From positions 1 through 6,700 of the forward strand of contig JAKFYM010000175.1 of assembly GCA_021730855.1 (NCBI GenBank): a DNA stretch of 6,700 nucleotides, in the 5' to 3' direction. The stretch's first letter is position 1. Each line of letters starts with the position of its first letter. The translations under genes and the position numbers were made by a program. The notes beneath the pieces are model-generated. The model was not told where the DNA came from, searched no databases, and saw only the letters and a list, made by a program, of their open reading frames with translations. Source of the stretch: Bdellovibrionales bacterium. Lineage in GTDB: Bacteria; Bdellovibrionota; UBA1018; CAIPTA01. Shown piece after piece: positions 1 through 6,104 of the stretch.

Positions 1-186
1 CTGCTGGTAGAGCGGCTTATTGAGCCCGAACTTTGCTTCCACATTGGCCTTGATGTCTGGCGGTAGGGCTTTATCGGAATCAAAGGGCCCGCCGGGCACC
101 ACGCGCAGAAGGAAAAAGGTGATCGTGGCCAACACAAAAAGAGTGGCGAGGATCGTGAACACGCGTCGGATCAAAAAACTAAGCAA
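1..186 (-). CDS. oppB: Oligopeptide/dipeptide ABC transporter permease, OppB-like (partial, N-terminus only)
   Basis: This is the first 62 codons of an inner-membrane permease; the gene runs off the left edge of the window. The translation opens LLSFLIRRVFTILATLFVLA, continues through TITFFLLRVVPGGPF and then an LPPDIKANVEAKFGLNKPLY stretch. This is the classic OppB/DppB beginning: an RR-containing first membrane helix (about residues 5-29), the R-x-x-PGGPF motif at the periplasmic side (about 28-36), and an 'L..P.v...i..kyGLn.Pl..Q' segment. In the family it forms, with OppC, the channel for imported peptides. The start is a TTG at 186, the first possible start after an in-frame TAG, and it aligns with usual OppB starts. 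A GGGAGG lies only 3 bases upstream, which is tight. The preceding gene is the cognate-type binding protein, 98 bases away. The identity is secure at family level; substrate specificity is not. Confidence 0.9.
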   Translation of the reverse strand, partial: MLSFLIRRVFTILATLFVLATITFFLLRVVPGGPFDSDKALPPDIKANVEAKFGLNKPLYQQ

Positions 187-284
187 ACGCCTCCCACAGG
201 GAATCTATGGCAACGGAGCGAGGAGCAACAAAGGTAGCCGCTGGCCGCCGCGGCCGCAGAAGACCTCCACCTTTCCAACCACCT

Positions 285-1907
285 CTAAGACTCAAACCCT
301 TTTCCCGTTCTGCCCTGGAGGCGATTCAAAAAGGAGCGTCCCAAACCACGCCATCCCTCACTCTCGAAACGAACGTTTTTAAAGTACCATTTATCAAGCA
401 CATTTAGATAGACGCCCCGCAGATTAGAACGCACCAACGCTTGGTGACTTGTGATGAAGAGCGGCATAAGCACGGCCTCTTCTTCCAAAAGGATGCGCTG
501 CGCTTCGCGATACAGGGCCGCGCGCTCGAGCTCATTGTCGGTGGCCACAGCGCGTTCGATCAATTGGTCATACTGCGGATTCTGCCAGCCACTGAAATTG
601 CTCTCGCTCGTGGAAGTGAACACATTCATAAAACTATGGGGATCGGGAAAATCCGCCACCCAGCCCATCTGCAGGATGTGGGGAACGGTGTCGTATTTTT
701 TTGTCCCCGCCAGGCCCACGAGGAAATCATTGTATTTGCTCGCCTCCACCTGCTCGAGCGTGGTTTTTAGGTGAAGGTTATCTTCCAGAGTCTTTTGGAT
801 GGACTGGAAAACCAAGTTCCAGGTGTCGCTTCCGCTATAGCGCATCTCGATCGGCTTCCGAAAATGAAAGGGGCTTGGCCGCCCTTCCGCAGCAAGCCCC
901 ACGTCTTTGCGATAGCCCACGAGGCCCGGCGGGATCCAGCCCATGGTGGGCACCTGCGAGCCGGGAAAAAAAGCTGCCAGCTTTTCCCGTTGCAGAGACT
1001 GGATCAGGGCACGCCGGCGCGAGGCGGTGTCTAGGGGCGGGCGCTTGGTGTTGAAGACGAGAAAAACCACCGAGAGCTTAGGGCCAGTGCGGTAGTCGCG
1101 GTGAGACTGCAGCTGCTTGGCAAAGGACGAGGGCAGGTCGCGCGGGAGAATATCAAGCAAGCCATTTTCATAAAAGGTGAAGGCCGTGAGTGGCTCGCCC
1201 ACGAATTTGCAATACACCTCACGCAGCTCCGGGGTGCCGGCATGGTAGTTCGTATTGGCCGCCAGCAGAATATGATCCCCCTGCACCCATTCGGCGAGCT
1301 TGTACGGGCCGAGGGTGACGAGATTTTGCGGCTCGATCCATTGGTCGCCAAATTTTTCTAGTAGATCGACGCGAATGGGGAAGGTGTTCACCGTGGCCAC
1401 TAGGTGCAGGAAGTAAGGCACCGGCCGGCGCAAGCGCACCTCCAGCGTGGCGGCATCCACGGCCTTCACGCCAACTTGCGAAAAATCAGCAATCTTCCCC
1501 TCGGCAAAGGCCTGGGCATTGTCGATATCAAAGAGACGATACGCATTGGAGCTTCCCGGAGAAAGAAGGCGCCTCCAGGAATCCACAAACTGCTGGGCAT
1601 GCAGGGGCACGCCATCCGTCCAGTACACATTGGGCTGCAGGTGAAAACGATAGACCTTGCTTCCCTCCGAAATCGACCAAGAGGCCGCGAGCGCCGGGGT
1701 GGGGCGAATGAGCTCGGCCTTAGAGCCCTCGAGACTTTCGGAATAGGTGGTGAGCCCTTCCATCACATTGTCGAGAATCAAAACCGAATTATTGTCGATG
1801 GCGCGATTCCAATCGAGCTGCACCGACTCTAGGCCCAAATTGAATTGCAGGGGCCGATCACCCCCACTGCAGGCGGTGAGGAAAAGCAGCAGGAAAAAAA
1901 ATCTCAC
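285..1907 (-). CDS. OppA-like peptide-binding lipoprotein of an ABC importer (SBP family 5)
   Basis: The 540-residue protein captures oligopeptides outside the inner membrane and hands them to an OppB/OppC permease. Residues 1-12 are a short hydrophobic lipoprotein signal ending in the lipobox LTAC, with the lipidated Cys at 13 followed by Ser and Gly. Family hallmarks follow: a ...PALAASW... segment with 'YRFHLQPNVYWTDGVPLHAQ', a 'VFLVFNTKRPPLDTASRRRAL' type strand-helix, and from about residue 415 GWVADFPDPHSFMNVF, then NPQYDQLIERA and EEEAVLMPLF. These match SBP_bac_5 proteins of the OppA/MppA type. The start is GTG, 6 bases after AAGGAG (1919-1914), and overlaps the stop of the upstream DUF429 gene as GTGA, implying translational coupling. 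The permease gene follows 98 bases downstream. Residues 518-540 form a basic tail (GWRGLGRS...GKGFES) beyond where the family usually stops. A run of eight T codes for the Phe residues of the signal peptide. The peptide ligand cannot be inferred. Confidence 0.93.
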   Translation of the reverse strand: MRFFFLLLFLTACSGGDRPLQFNLGLESVQLDWNRAIDNNSVLILDNVMEGLTTYSESLEGSKAELIRPTPALAASWSISEGSKVYRFHLQPNVYWTDGVPLHAQQFVDSWRRLLSPGSSNAYRLFDIDNAQAFAEGKIADFSQVGVKAVDAATLEVRLRRPVPYFLHLVATVNTFPIRVDLLEKFGDQWIEPQNLVTLGPYKLAEWVQGDHILLAANTNYHAGTPELREVYCKFVGEPLTAFTFYENGLLDILPRDLPSSFAKQLQSHRDYRTGPKLSVVFLVFNTKRPPLDTASRRRALIQSLQREKLAAFFPGSQVPTMGWIPPGLVGYRKDVGLAAEGRPSPFHFRKPIEMRYSGSDTWNLVFQSIQKTLEDNLHLKTTLEQVEASKYNDFLVGLAGTKKYDTVPHILQMGWVADFPDPHSFMNVFTSTSESNFSGWQNPQYDQLIERAVATDNELERAALYREAQRILLEEEAVLMPLFITSHQALVRSNLRGVYLNVLDKWYFKNVRFESEGWRGLGRSFLNRLQGRTGKGFES

Positions 1908-2812
1908 TTGGCGCTCCTTGGTGGCAGGGGATAGGCCACATAGCCCCAGTCGGGAGGAATCTCCGGCGGCTCAAGCAATTGCAGGGAATCCATCAACGCC
2001 ATCCACGCGCACAGTAGCGCATCGAAGGCATTGATGTCCTGGGCGAATGTCTCGAGGTCAGAATCATAAAGAAAAAGATGCGGCAGAGCGGAGTGCGTCG
2101 GAGGGGCGCTGATTTTTTCCAGAATGCGCAGGCGATTCTCGGCCCCGTCTTCCACATCGCGGGCACGGCGCACTTCCCGCGCGCTCAACGAGAACCACTC
2201 GGCCAGGCCCTGCAGGGCCAGGCGCGGATGCACTTCCAATAAGGGCGCGTGAAAATGCTTGCGCAGGTACTGCAAGCGCACCGCCAAGGGAGCGCGGCCC
2301 GCGCCCATCGATTCCTCGGCCGAGTTCCAGCGGGCGCGCAAAAGCAAGTCGATCGGCCGCTGGGTGTAGGGGGCGGCCAGCCGGGTGCCAAAGGCGCGCA
2401 CGGCCTCTTCCCGCATCCAGCGCATCGAATCCACCTCGCAGTTCGTAAAGCCCGGGCAGACGCGTTGGCAAGTCAGGCAAGTGGGCAAGGAAAGGGGCGC
2501 GTCCACACCGATGGCCGTGGGCTCGAGTGCCTGGATGGCCTGGAGGAGGAGTTCGTCGGGCGTTTCTGTTTCTTGGAGGTTTTCGGATTTTTCAGAGTTT
2601 TCCAAAAGTCCCGGAGCGCGGCCGCGGGACTCCGTGATTGCGCGAGGCGAAACCGATGCGGATGGTTCGGATTCACGGACGCGAGCTTTCGCGCGCACGG
2701 AAAATTCCAGGATCTCTTTGACGAAAACCTTCCGTTCGGCCGCAAAAAAATCCAAGGCCACTAAGGCCGTGCGCCTTGTGCCGCCAAGCTCGATCCCGAG
2801 GAAACGCTCCAT
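1904..2812 (-). CDS. DUF429 family protein (predicted RNase H-fold nuclease)
   Basis: This 302-residue protein resembles the DUF429 family, which is predicted from fold comparison to be nuclease-like; no biochemical role is established that I can name. It shows the family pattern: FLGIELGG at residues 4-11, GVDAPLSLP at 102-110, PYTQRPIDLLLR at 148-159, LLEVHPRLAL at 191-200 and INAFDALLCAWMAL at 260-273. Candidate metal-binding acids are E8, D104, E193 and D264; the first is Glu where Asp is usual. A four-cysteine cluster, C112-x2-C115-x3-C119-x5-C125, directly follows the D104 motif. Residues about 42-86 are a low-complexity Ser/Glu/Arg insertion between the first and second core motifs. 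The ATG at 2812 has no good Shine-Dalgarno and lies 27 bases after the kinase gene, so translation may depend on its neighbour. Its TGA stop overlaps the GTG start of the peptide-binding protein. Family assignment is fairly confident; function is open. Confidence 0.8.
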   Translation of the reverse strand: MERFLGIELGGTRRTALVALDFFAAERKVFVKEILEFSVRAKARVRESEPSASVSPRAITESRGRAPGLLENSEKSENLQETETPDELLLQAIQALEPTAIGVDAPLSLPTCLTCQRVCPGFTNCEVDSMRWMREEAVRAFGTRLAAPYTQRPIDLLLRARWNSAEESMGAGRAPLAVRLQYLRKHFHAPLLEVHPRLALQGLAEWFSLSAREVRRARDVEDGAENRLRILEKISAPPTHSALPHLFLYDSDLETFAQDINAFDALLCAWMALMDSLQLLEPPEIPPDWGYVAYPLPPRSAK

Positions 2813-2839
2813 AGGGAAATCTATCTCACAAAAGCGATT

Positions 2840-3850
2840 CTAGTACGAGTTGACGTTGAGGCCTTCGGAATCCACATGGAAATCGATGATGCTCGCGTCC
2901 CGCTCCCGAAGTTTCTTGATCAAAGCGTATTTATCGGTGGGATTCGTCCAGAACATCATGCAGCCCCCGCCCCCAGCGCCACAAATCTTTGCGGCCTTAG
3001 CGCCATTTTCCCGGGCATAGGCAATCATCTCTTCCATCTCGGGAGTACAGATATTCGGAGCCAGCTTACGGCGGTTCTCCATCTCGAAATCAATGGCGCG
3101 CGCGGCCTCCTCATAGCGTCCGGTCTTCAATGCCACCTCGAGCTCGAGCGTGGCCTCCTGGATCGAGCGCATACAGCCTTGCACTTCTTTGTTCCCGTCC
3201 AAATAATCTTTCATCACTTGCCAATTGTTCACGCCTGAATTGCGGCTCTTGCCGCTATAGACGAGCACGAGGCGCGACTCAATTTGGTGGGCCAGGATGT
3301 GCGAGTGGCGAAGCAGGCTATCGCCGGTGATCTCGAGCAGCACCGAGTTCAGGCCGCCGTACATCGCGGGATAATAGTCCTGCACCCCGGCCGGGATGCG
3401 CAGTACCTGGGTTTCCACGTTCTTGGCAATCACGATCAGCTCTTCGCGGGAGTACTTTCCGCCAGTCACCGAATTGAGGGCTCCGCAGAGCGCGATATTC
3501 AAGGCCGAGGACCCGCCGAGGCCCGCGCCGGCGGGGCTCATGCAGGAGGTGGCGATGCTGAGGCCGCCCTCGGGCCGAAAAAAGGCGAGCAGGCGGAGGA
3601 TCAACTCTAACGGATGACCGGCCTCGATTTCGTCTACATAGTCGATCGAGGGCAGGCGGTGGGAGGCGTTTTGGTCTTCCGAACGAATCTCGATGGCGTG
3701 CCCGGAGACATGCTCCACGCGCGCCTTAGCGCGCTGGTCGATCGCGATATTGAGGGTGCGGGCGCCGGGGTGAAATAAATAAAGGGGCCAAATATCTGTG
3801 GTGCCCCCGGCTAAATCGATACGGGTGGGGGCGCTGCTGTTCACTAACAT
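2840..3850 (-). CDS. GHMP-family sugar/small-molecule kinase, HddA-like
   Basis: This cytoplasmic kinase of 336 residues belongs to the GHMP superfamily (galactokinase, homoserine, mevalonate and phosphomevalonate kinases). The three family motifs are visible: SAPTRIDLAGGTTDIWP near residues 6-22, the ATP-binding glycine/serine loop SPAGAGLGGSSALN at 105-118, and the C-terminal KICGAGGGGCMMF at 288-300. The AGVQDYYPAMYGGLN segment between them resembles the substrate-side region of D-glycero-D-manno-heptose 7-phosphate kinases, which suggests a sugar or sugar-phosphate substrate. No heptose, GDP-sugar or isoprenoid genes lie nearby to confirm this. I chose the ATG at 3850 because AAGGAG sits 4 bases before it. 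An ATG at 3889 would add 13 residues unlike the family and would overlap hpt. It begins 22 bases after hpt, most likely on the same transcript. GHMP membership is very secure; the exact substrate is not. Confidence 0.9.
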   Translation of the reverse strand: MLVNSSAPTRIDLAGGTTDIWPLYLFHPGARTLNIAIDQRAKARVEHVSGHAIEIRSEDQNASHRLPSIDYVDEIEAGHPLELILRLLAFFRPEGGLSIATSCMSPAGAGLGGSSALNIALCGALNSVTGGKYSREELIVIAKNVETQVLRIPAGVQDYYPAMYGGLNSVLLEITGDSLLRHSHILAHQIESRLVLVYSGKSRNSGVNNWQVMKDYLDGNKEVQGCMRSIQEATLELEVALKTGRYEEAARAIDFEMENRRKLAPNICTPEMEEMIAYARENGAKAAKICGAGGGGCMMFWTNPTDKYALIKKLRERDASIIDFHVDSEGLNVNSY

Positions 3851-3853
3851 AGT

Positions 3854-3860
3854 TCTCCTT
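3854..3860 (-). promoter_or_regulatory. Ribosome binding site of the GHMP kinase gene
   Basis: The minus strand reads AAGGAGA here, followed by ACT and then ATG at 3850. It is the best Shine-Dalgarno in the area and fixes the kinase start at 3850 rather than at the upstream in-frame ATG at 3889, which lies inside the end of hpt. Confidence 0.8.
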
Positions 3861-3872
3861 CCAGGGAGCCTG

Positions 3873-4415
3873 TCAAAGCGGGCGCTCAACGGCTCCTATA
3901 TAGGAGAGTCCTCGATACCGATCTTTATGATCGATGCCATAGCCAACCACGTATTCATCGCCAATCTGGAAACCAACAAAGTCGATTTCATACGGGGTGC
4001 GGAGCGTGTGGGGTTTGAGGAATAGAGTGCAGACTTTCAGGCTCGCAGGCTTGCGTGCCTCAAGGCTTTGCATCATGAACTGCAAACTAGTTCCCGAATC
4101 AATGACGTCTTCCACCAACAACACATGCTTGCCGGCCACGGAACCCGATAGATCGAGAGTGATTCGCACCTCTCCCGACTGTTTGGGCCTGCTTCCGTAA
4201 CTGGTAATTCCGAGAAAGTCACAACTCATGGGCAGGTCGATGCTGCGAATGAGATCGGAAAAAAACACGAAGGCGCCCTTCAGCACGCAAATGGCCACGA
4301 AGGGTTCCTTGCCTTGGTATTGTTCTTCGATCTCTTTGGCCAACTCCCGCACACGTGACCGAAGGCGTTCCTCGGGGATCAAACAGCGTGGGTTGTCTGG
4401 GCGTTCGACCGCCAT
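3873..4415 (-). CDS. hpt: Hypoxanthine (guanine) phosphoribosyltransferase
   Basis: The 180-residue enzyme transfers the phosphoribosyl group of PRPP to hypoxanthine, and usually guanine, making IMP or GMP in the cytoplasm. It is full length for the bacterial family. Diagnostic features are the VLKGAFVFFSDL segment (44-55), the flexible loop SYGSRPKQSGEVRITLDLS (72-90), the PRPP-binding motif VLLVEDVIDSGTSL (98-111) with its acidic pair E102-D103, and the base-binding end GFQIGDEYVVGYGIDHKDRYRG ahead of LSYIGAV. The ATG at 4415 is preceded by a purine-rich AGAGGAAAG about 3 bases away. It lies 111 bases after the UPRT-like gene, with two small hairpins in the gap, and 22 bases before the GHMP kinase. 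With tdk and the UPRT-like gene it makes a salvage cluster covering both purines and pyrimidines. Whether it prefers hypoxanthine, guanine or xanthine cannot be read from the sequence with certainty. Confidence 0.96.
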   Translation of the reverse strand: MAVERPDNPRCLIPEERLRSRVRELAKEIEEQYQGKEPFVAICVLKGAFVFFSDLIRSIDLPMSCDFLGITSYGSRPKQSGEVRITLDLSGSVAGKHVLLVEDVIDSGTSLQFMMQSLEARKPASLKVCTLFLKPHTLRTPYEIDFVGFQIGDEYVVGYGIDHKDRYRGLSYIGAVERPL

Positions 4416-4460
4416 GGACTTTCCTCTTCCTATGCAGAATCTCTCGACTCAGCAGCTATG

Positions 4461-4475
4461 GCCGGACTCTCCGGC
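4461..4475 (-). other. Perfect 6-bp hairpin in the hpt leader
   Basis: The arms GCCGGA and TCCGGC pair perfectly around a three-base loop, 46-60 bases before the hpt ATG. On the minus-strand transcript no T run follows, so it is not an ordinary intrinsic terminator. It could stabilise the mRNA end or pause polymerase; it could also be chance. Confidence 0.5.
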
Positions 4476-4507
4476 TCATTTAAAAACTTATCCTTTCGGC
4501 AACTTAG

Positions 4508-4522
4508 CTTGCTTGGTGCAAG
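4508..4522 (-). other. Small hairpin just after the UPRT-like gene's stop codon
   Basis: The minus strand reads CTTGC-ACCAA-GCAAG, a 5-bp stem with a 5-base loop starting 4 bases after the TAA stop at 4527. It lacks an immediately following T run, although a TTTTT occurs about 20 bases further on. It might be a weak 3' end element; evidence is limited to the inverted repeat. Confidence 0.35.
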
Positions 4523-4526
4523 TAGC

Positions 4527-5357
4527 TTAGACGAAAGCATTATTGAGAATTTCGCCAAAACCCCCGCCGCCGGGAACAATGTACTGTTCCCCATTGAGTC
4601 CCTTCTCTTGGTCCCATTTTTCTCCGGGACGGGAGGACAAGACATCAGGGGGTGACAAACCTCTGTCCAAACGTAACGCATAAACGACTAAATCGGAATG
4701 CTGCTTTTGCACATTCCGCAGATATTCGGGCGTCACGATGAGATGCACTGCAATATATTTTTTCGCCTTGCCCGGGCGAATCGCGCCCCCAAAGGAACTT
4801 TTGTACAGATCGACGGCCTGGATGAGAGTGCTGCCGGTGGCGCCCATAGGATCGGGGAAAAGCACGATGGCATTGTCGACGGGCCCGCCGATCTTGAAGC
4901 CCCCCGCGGAGGATCCTGTGACCTGCTGCTTATCGTCGGTGGTGCGGCTCATGATGATATGATCCTGGCGCACCACATCGGGATTGAGCAGGTAGTTGAG
5001 CGCGGAATAACAAAGGTGCGAGGGATAGGTGCCGGCCCGGGCGAGATTCACGCTCACGGTGGTTTGCTCGCGATCGATCAACTCGGCGGTGAAGGAGCCC
5101 TCACGCGGATGTTTGGCGGCCATGCGGGTGACGATACGGCCATGTTTTTTGGGGAACTCCTGGTTCACGACGATATGAATAAGGGCGTCGTAGAGGATCT
5201 TCATCAGGGCGTTGAGCGTGGGCTGTTTAGTGTCGGGGGAGCAAAGGGTGGCCAGGAAAGAGAAGAGCACCGTATCGGAGAGGATGTGCACGTTCTTACC
5301 GTAATGGTGCTCGATCTCCGACAAAAGATATTTATTGCTGAAGTATTGTTTGTCCAT
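4527..5357 (-). CDS. upp: Uracil phosphoribosyltransferase-family protein, divergent and long
   Basis: This 276-residue protein most resembles uracil phosphoribosyltransferase, which makes UMP from uracil and PRPP. Supporting features, in order, are an NLARAGTYPS segment (104-113) in the place of the family's 'ilRAG' region, MSRTTDDKQQ (136-145), the PRPP-binding loop IVLFPDPMGATGSTL (164-178; compare DPM-ATG-G/S in UPRTs), and a C-terminal YIVPGGGGFGEI near 259-270. It is about 65 residues longer than the roughly 210-residue E. coli type enzyme, mostly at the N-terminus. The uracil-binding end is altered: where the family has PG-x-GD-x-GDR-x-FGT, this has PGGGGFGEILNNAF, so both Asp residues are gone. 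The ATG at 5357 has only a weak Shine-Dalgarno (CAGG). It lies between tdk and hpt. Its fold and PRPP use are well supported; uracil as substrate is likely from context but not proven. The gene symbol is given at family level. Confidence 0.78.
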   Translation of the reverse strand: MDKQYFSNKYLLSEIEHHYGKNVHILSDTVLFSFLATLCSPDTKQPTLNALMKILYDALIHIVVNQEFPKKHGRIVTRMAAKHPREGSFTAELIDREQTTVSVNLARAGTYPSHLCYSALNYLLNPDVVRQDHIIMSRTTDDKQQVTGSSAGGFKIGGPVDNAIVLFPDPMGATGSTLIQAVDLYKSSFGGAIRPGKAKKYIAVHLIVTPEYLRNVQKQHSDLVVYALRLDRGLSPPDVLSSRPGEKWDQEKGLNGEQYIVPGGGGFGEILNNAFV

Positions 5358-5404
5358 GGCCTGAGAGCCTAGCGCAAAATGGCGCGCGTGGGAACGCGTC
5401 GAGA

Positions 5405-5424
5405 CTTGGGGGAGCGCTTTATTC
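5405..5424 (-). promoter_or_regulatory. Leader word upstream of the UPRT-like gene, shared with tdk
   Basis: On the plus strand this reads CTTGGGGGAGCGCTTTATTC, 48-67 bases upstream of the UPRT-like gene's ATG. It matches the tdk leader at 6094-6114 in 18 of 21 aligned columns, including one gap. No complementary arm is nearby, so no hairpin forms here. It is a candidate shared control site; function is inferred only from repetition and position. Confidence 0.4.
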
Positions 5425-5425
5425 G

Positions 5426-5458
5426 TGGCTTAGATCTGGCTTAGGTCTGGCTTAGATC
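5426..5458. repeat. Three tandem 11-base repeats across the tdk stop codon
   Basis: The plus strand carries TGGCTTAGATC, TGGCTTAGGTC, TGGCTTAGATC back to back; only the middle unit differs, by one base. The tdk TAA stop (5454-5452) lies in the rightmost unit, so the array supplies the last codon and stop of tdk and most of the start of the gap before the UPRT-like gene. An 11-base period is close to one helical turn, which would put equivalent bases on one DNA face. Confidence 0.9.
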
Positions 5459-6066
5459 GTGAGCGAGGGAGAGCTTGTGTTGCGCCGCCCGCGCAGAGGA
5501 AGTTCTTCGGCCTCGGGATGGTGGTGGGCCCGGCAGCGCGCTTCGTAGGAATCGTGGGCCCCGACCAGGACAGTTTCTTGCGTGGGATTGATGCGCTGGG
5601 AACGCGTGGCCGGACCGCCGCAGACCATACAGATAGCGCTGAGCTTGGTGACTTGTTCGGCGATCGCGAGCAGCTGTGGCATCGGGCCAAAGGGCCGGGC
5701 ACGAAAATCCATGTCGAGGCCAGCCACGATGACGCGCAATCCGCGCAGGGCTAAGCGCTCCACCACTTCCACGATGCTTTGGTCAAAAAATTGGGCTTCA
5801 TCGATGCCCACCACGCGGGTGGAATCCTCGAGCTGCGCCAGGATCTCCTGAGGATTCTGCACGGGGAGTGAATCAATGCGGTTGGAATTGTGGGAGGCAA
5901 CAAACTCTTTGCCGTAGCGGTCATCGAGGGCGGGCTTAAAAACCTGGAGTTTTTGCCGGGCAATCTGGGCACGCGTCATGCGGCGGATGAGCTCCTCTGT
6001 CTTGCCGCTGAACATGCAGCCGCAAATCACTTCCACCCAGCCGTACTGCCCCACGATTTCACGCAT
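5452..6066 (-). CDS. tdk: Thymidine kinase, type II (zinc-containing)
   Basis: The 204-residue enzyme phosphorylates thymidine (and deoxyuridine in the family) with ATP to give dTMP, the salvage entry into DNA precursors. It has the GWVEVICGCMFSGKTEELIR P-loop (9-28), where the usual residue before Met is Pro or Ser and here is Cys17. Then come RAQIARQKLQVFKPALDDRY (33-52), the Walker B/catalytic VVGIDEAQFFD (86-96, catalytic base E91), GLDMDFRARPFG (117-128), and the zinc site C147-x2-C150 with C179-x2-H182. Y175 precedes the last zinc pair as in the thymidine-binding lasso of the family. The ATG at 6066 has GGGGGAG 4 bases upstream, and that ribosome site lies in one arm of a strong hairpin. 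The C-terminus after the zinc site (PEAEELPLRGRR...) is a short polar tail ending in the 11-base repeat array. It follows the membrane-protein gene by 51 bases. Confidence 0.96.
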   Translation of the reverse strand: MREIVGQYGWVEVICGCMFSGKTEELIRRMTRAQIARQKLQVFKPALDDRYGKEFVASHNSNRIDSLPVQNPQEILAQLEDSTRVVGIDEAQFFDQSIVEVVERLALRGLRVIVAGLDMDFRARPFGPMPQLLAIAEQVTKLSAICMVCGGPATRSQRINPTQETVLVGAHDSYEARCRAHHHPEAEELPLRGRRNTSSPSLTI

Positions 6067-6070
6067 TCCA

Positions 6071-6104
6071 CTCCCCCTTTGGCCAGACGGTACCTTGGGG
6101 GGAG
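6071..6104 (-). promoter_or_regulatory. Hairpin occluding the tdk ribosome binding site
   Basis: In the minus-strand transcript CTCCCCC (6104-6098) can pair over 7 bp with GGGGGAG (6077-6071), the tdk Shine-Dalgarno. Inner GG/CC pairs (6094-6093 with 6082-6081, 6090-6089 with 6084-6083) close a GTCT loop with a TA bulge. The structure would hide the ribosome site unless opened, giving a plausible translational switch. No ligand-binding domain is recognisable. Confidence 0.55.

Noticed and set aside
187..284. Short GGCCG-CGG-CGGCC stem between the OppA-like and OppB-like genes
   Set aside because: Five GC pairs with a three-base loop and no T run; in such GC-rich DNA this is expected by chance and there is no reason to expect termination inside a transporter operon.
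20..382. Plus-strand open frame of 120 codons at the left edge
   Set aside because: It is opposite the OppB-like start and the OppA-like end. Its Arg/Lys/Ser-rich translation has no family features.
2249..2764. Plus-strand open frame of 171 codons
   Set aside because: It is antisense to the DUF429 gene, which keeps its family motifs throughout; the open frame reflects high GC content.
3851..3889. Upstream ATG for the GHMP kinase, adding 13 residues
   Set aside because: It would overlap hpt, has no good ribosome site, and the added residues are not part of the family; the ATG at 3850 has AAGGAG at proper distance.
4698..5372. Long plus-strand open frame of 224 codons
   Set aside because: It lies opposite the UPRT-like gene, whose protein has clear family motifs. 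The antisense translation has no recognisable domain and is rich in residues expected from reading a GC-rich gene backwards.
5370..5400. GCGC/CGCG-type inverted repeats in the gap before the UPRT-like gene
   Set aside because: Stems are only four base pairs in a GC-rich run and no T tract follows, so neither a terminator nor a regulatory hairpin is supported.
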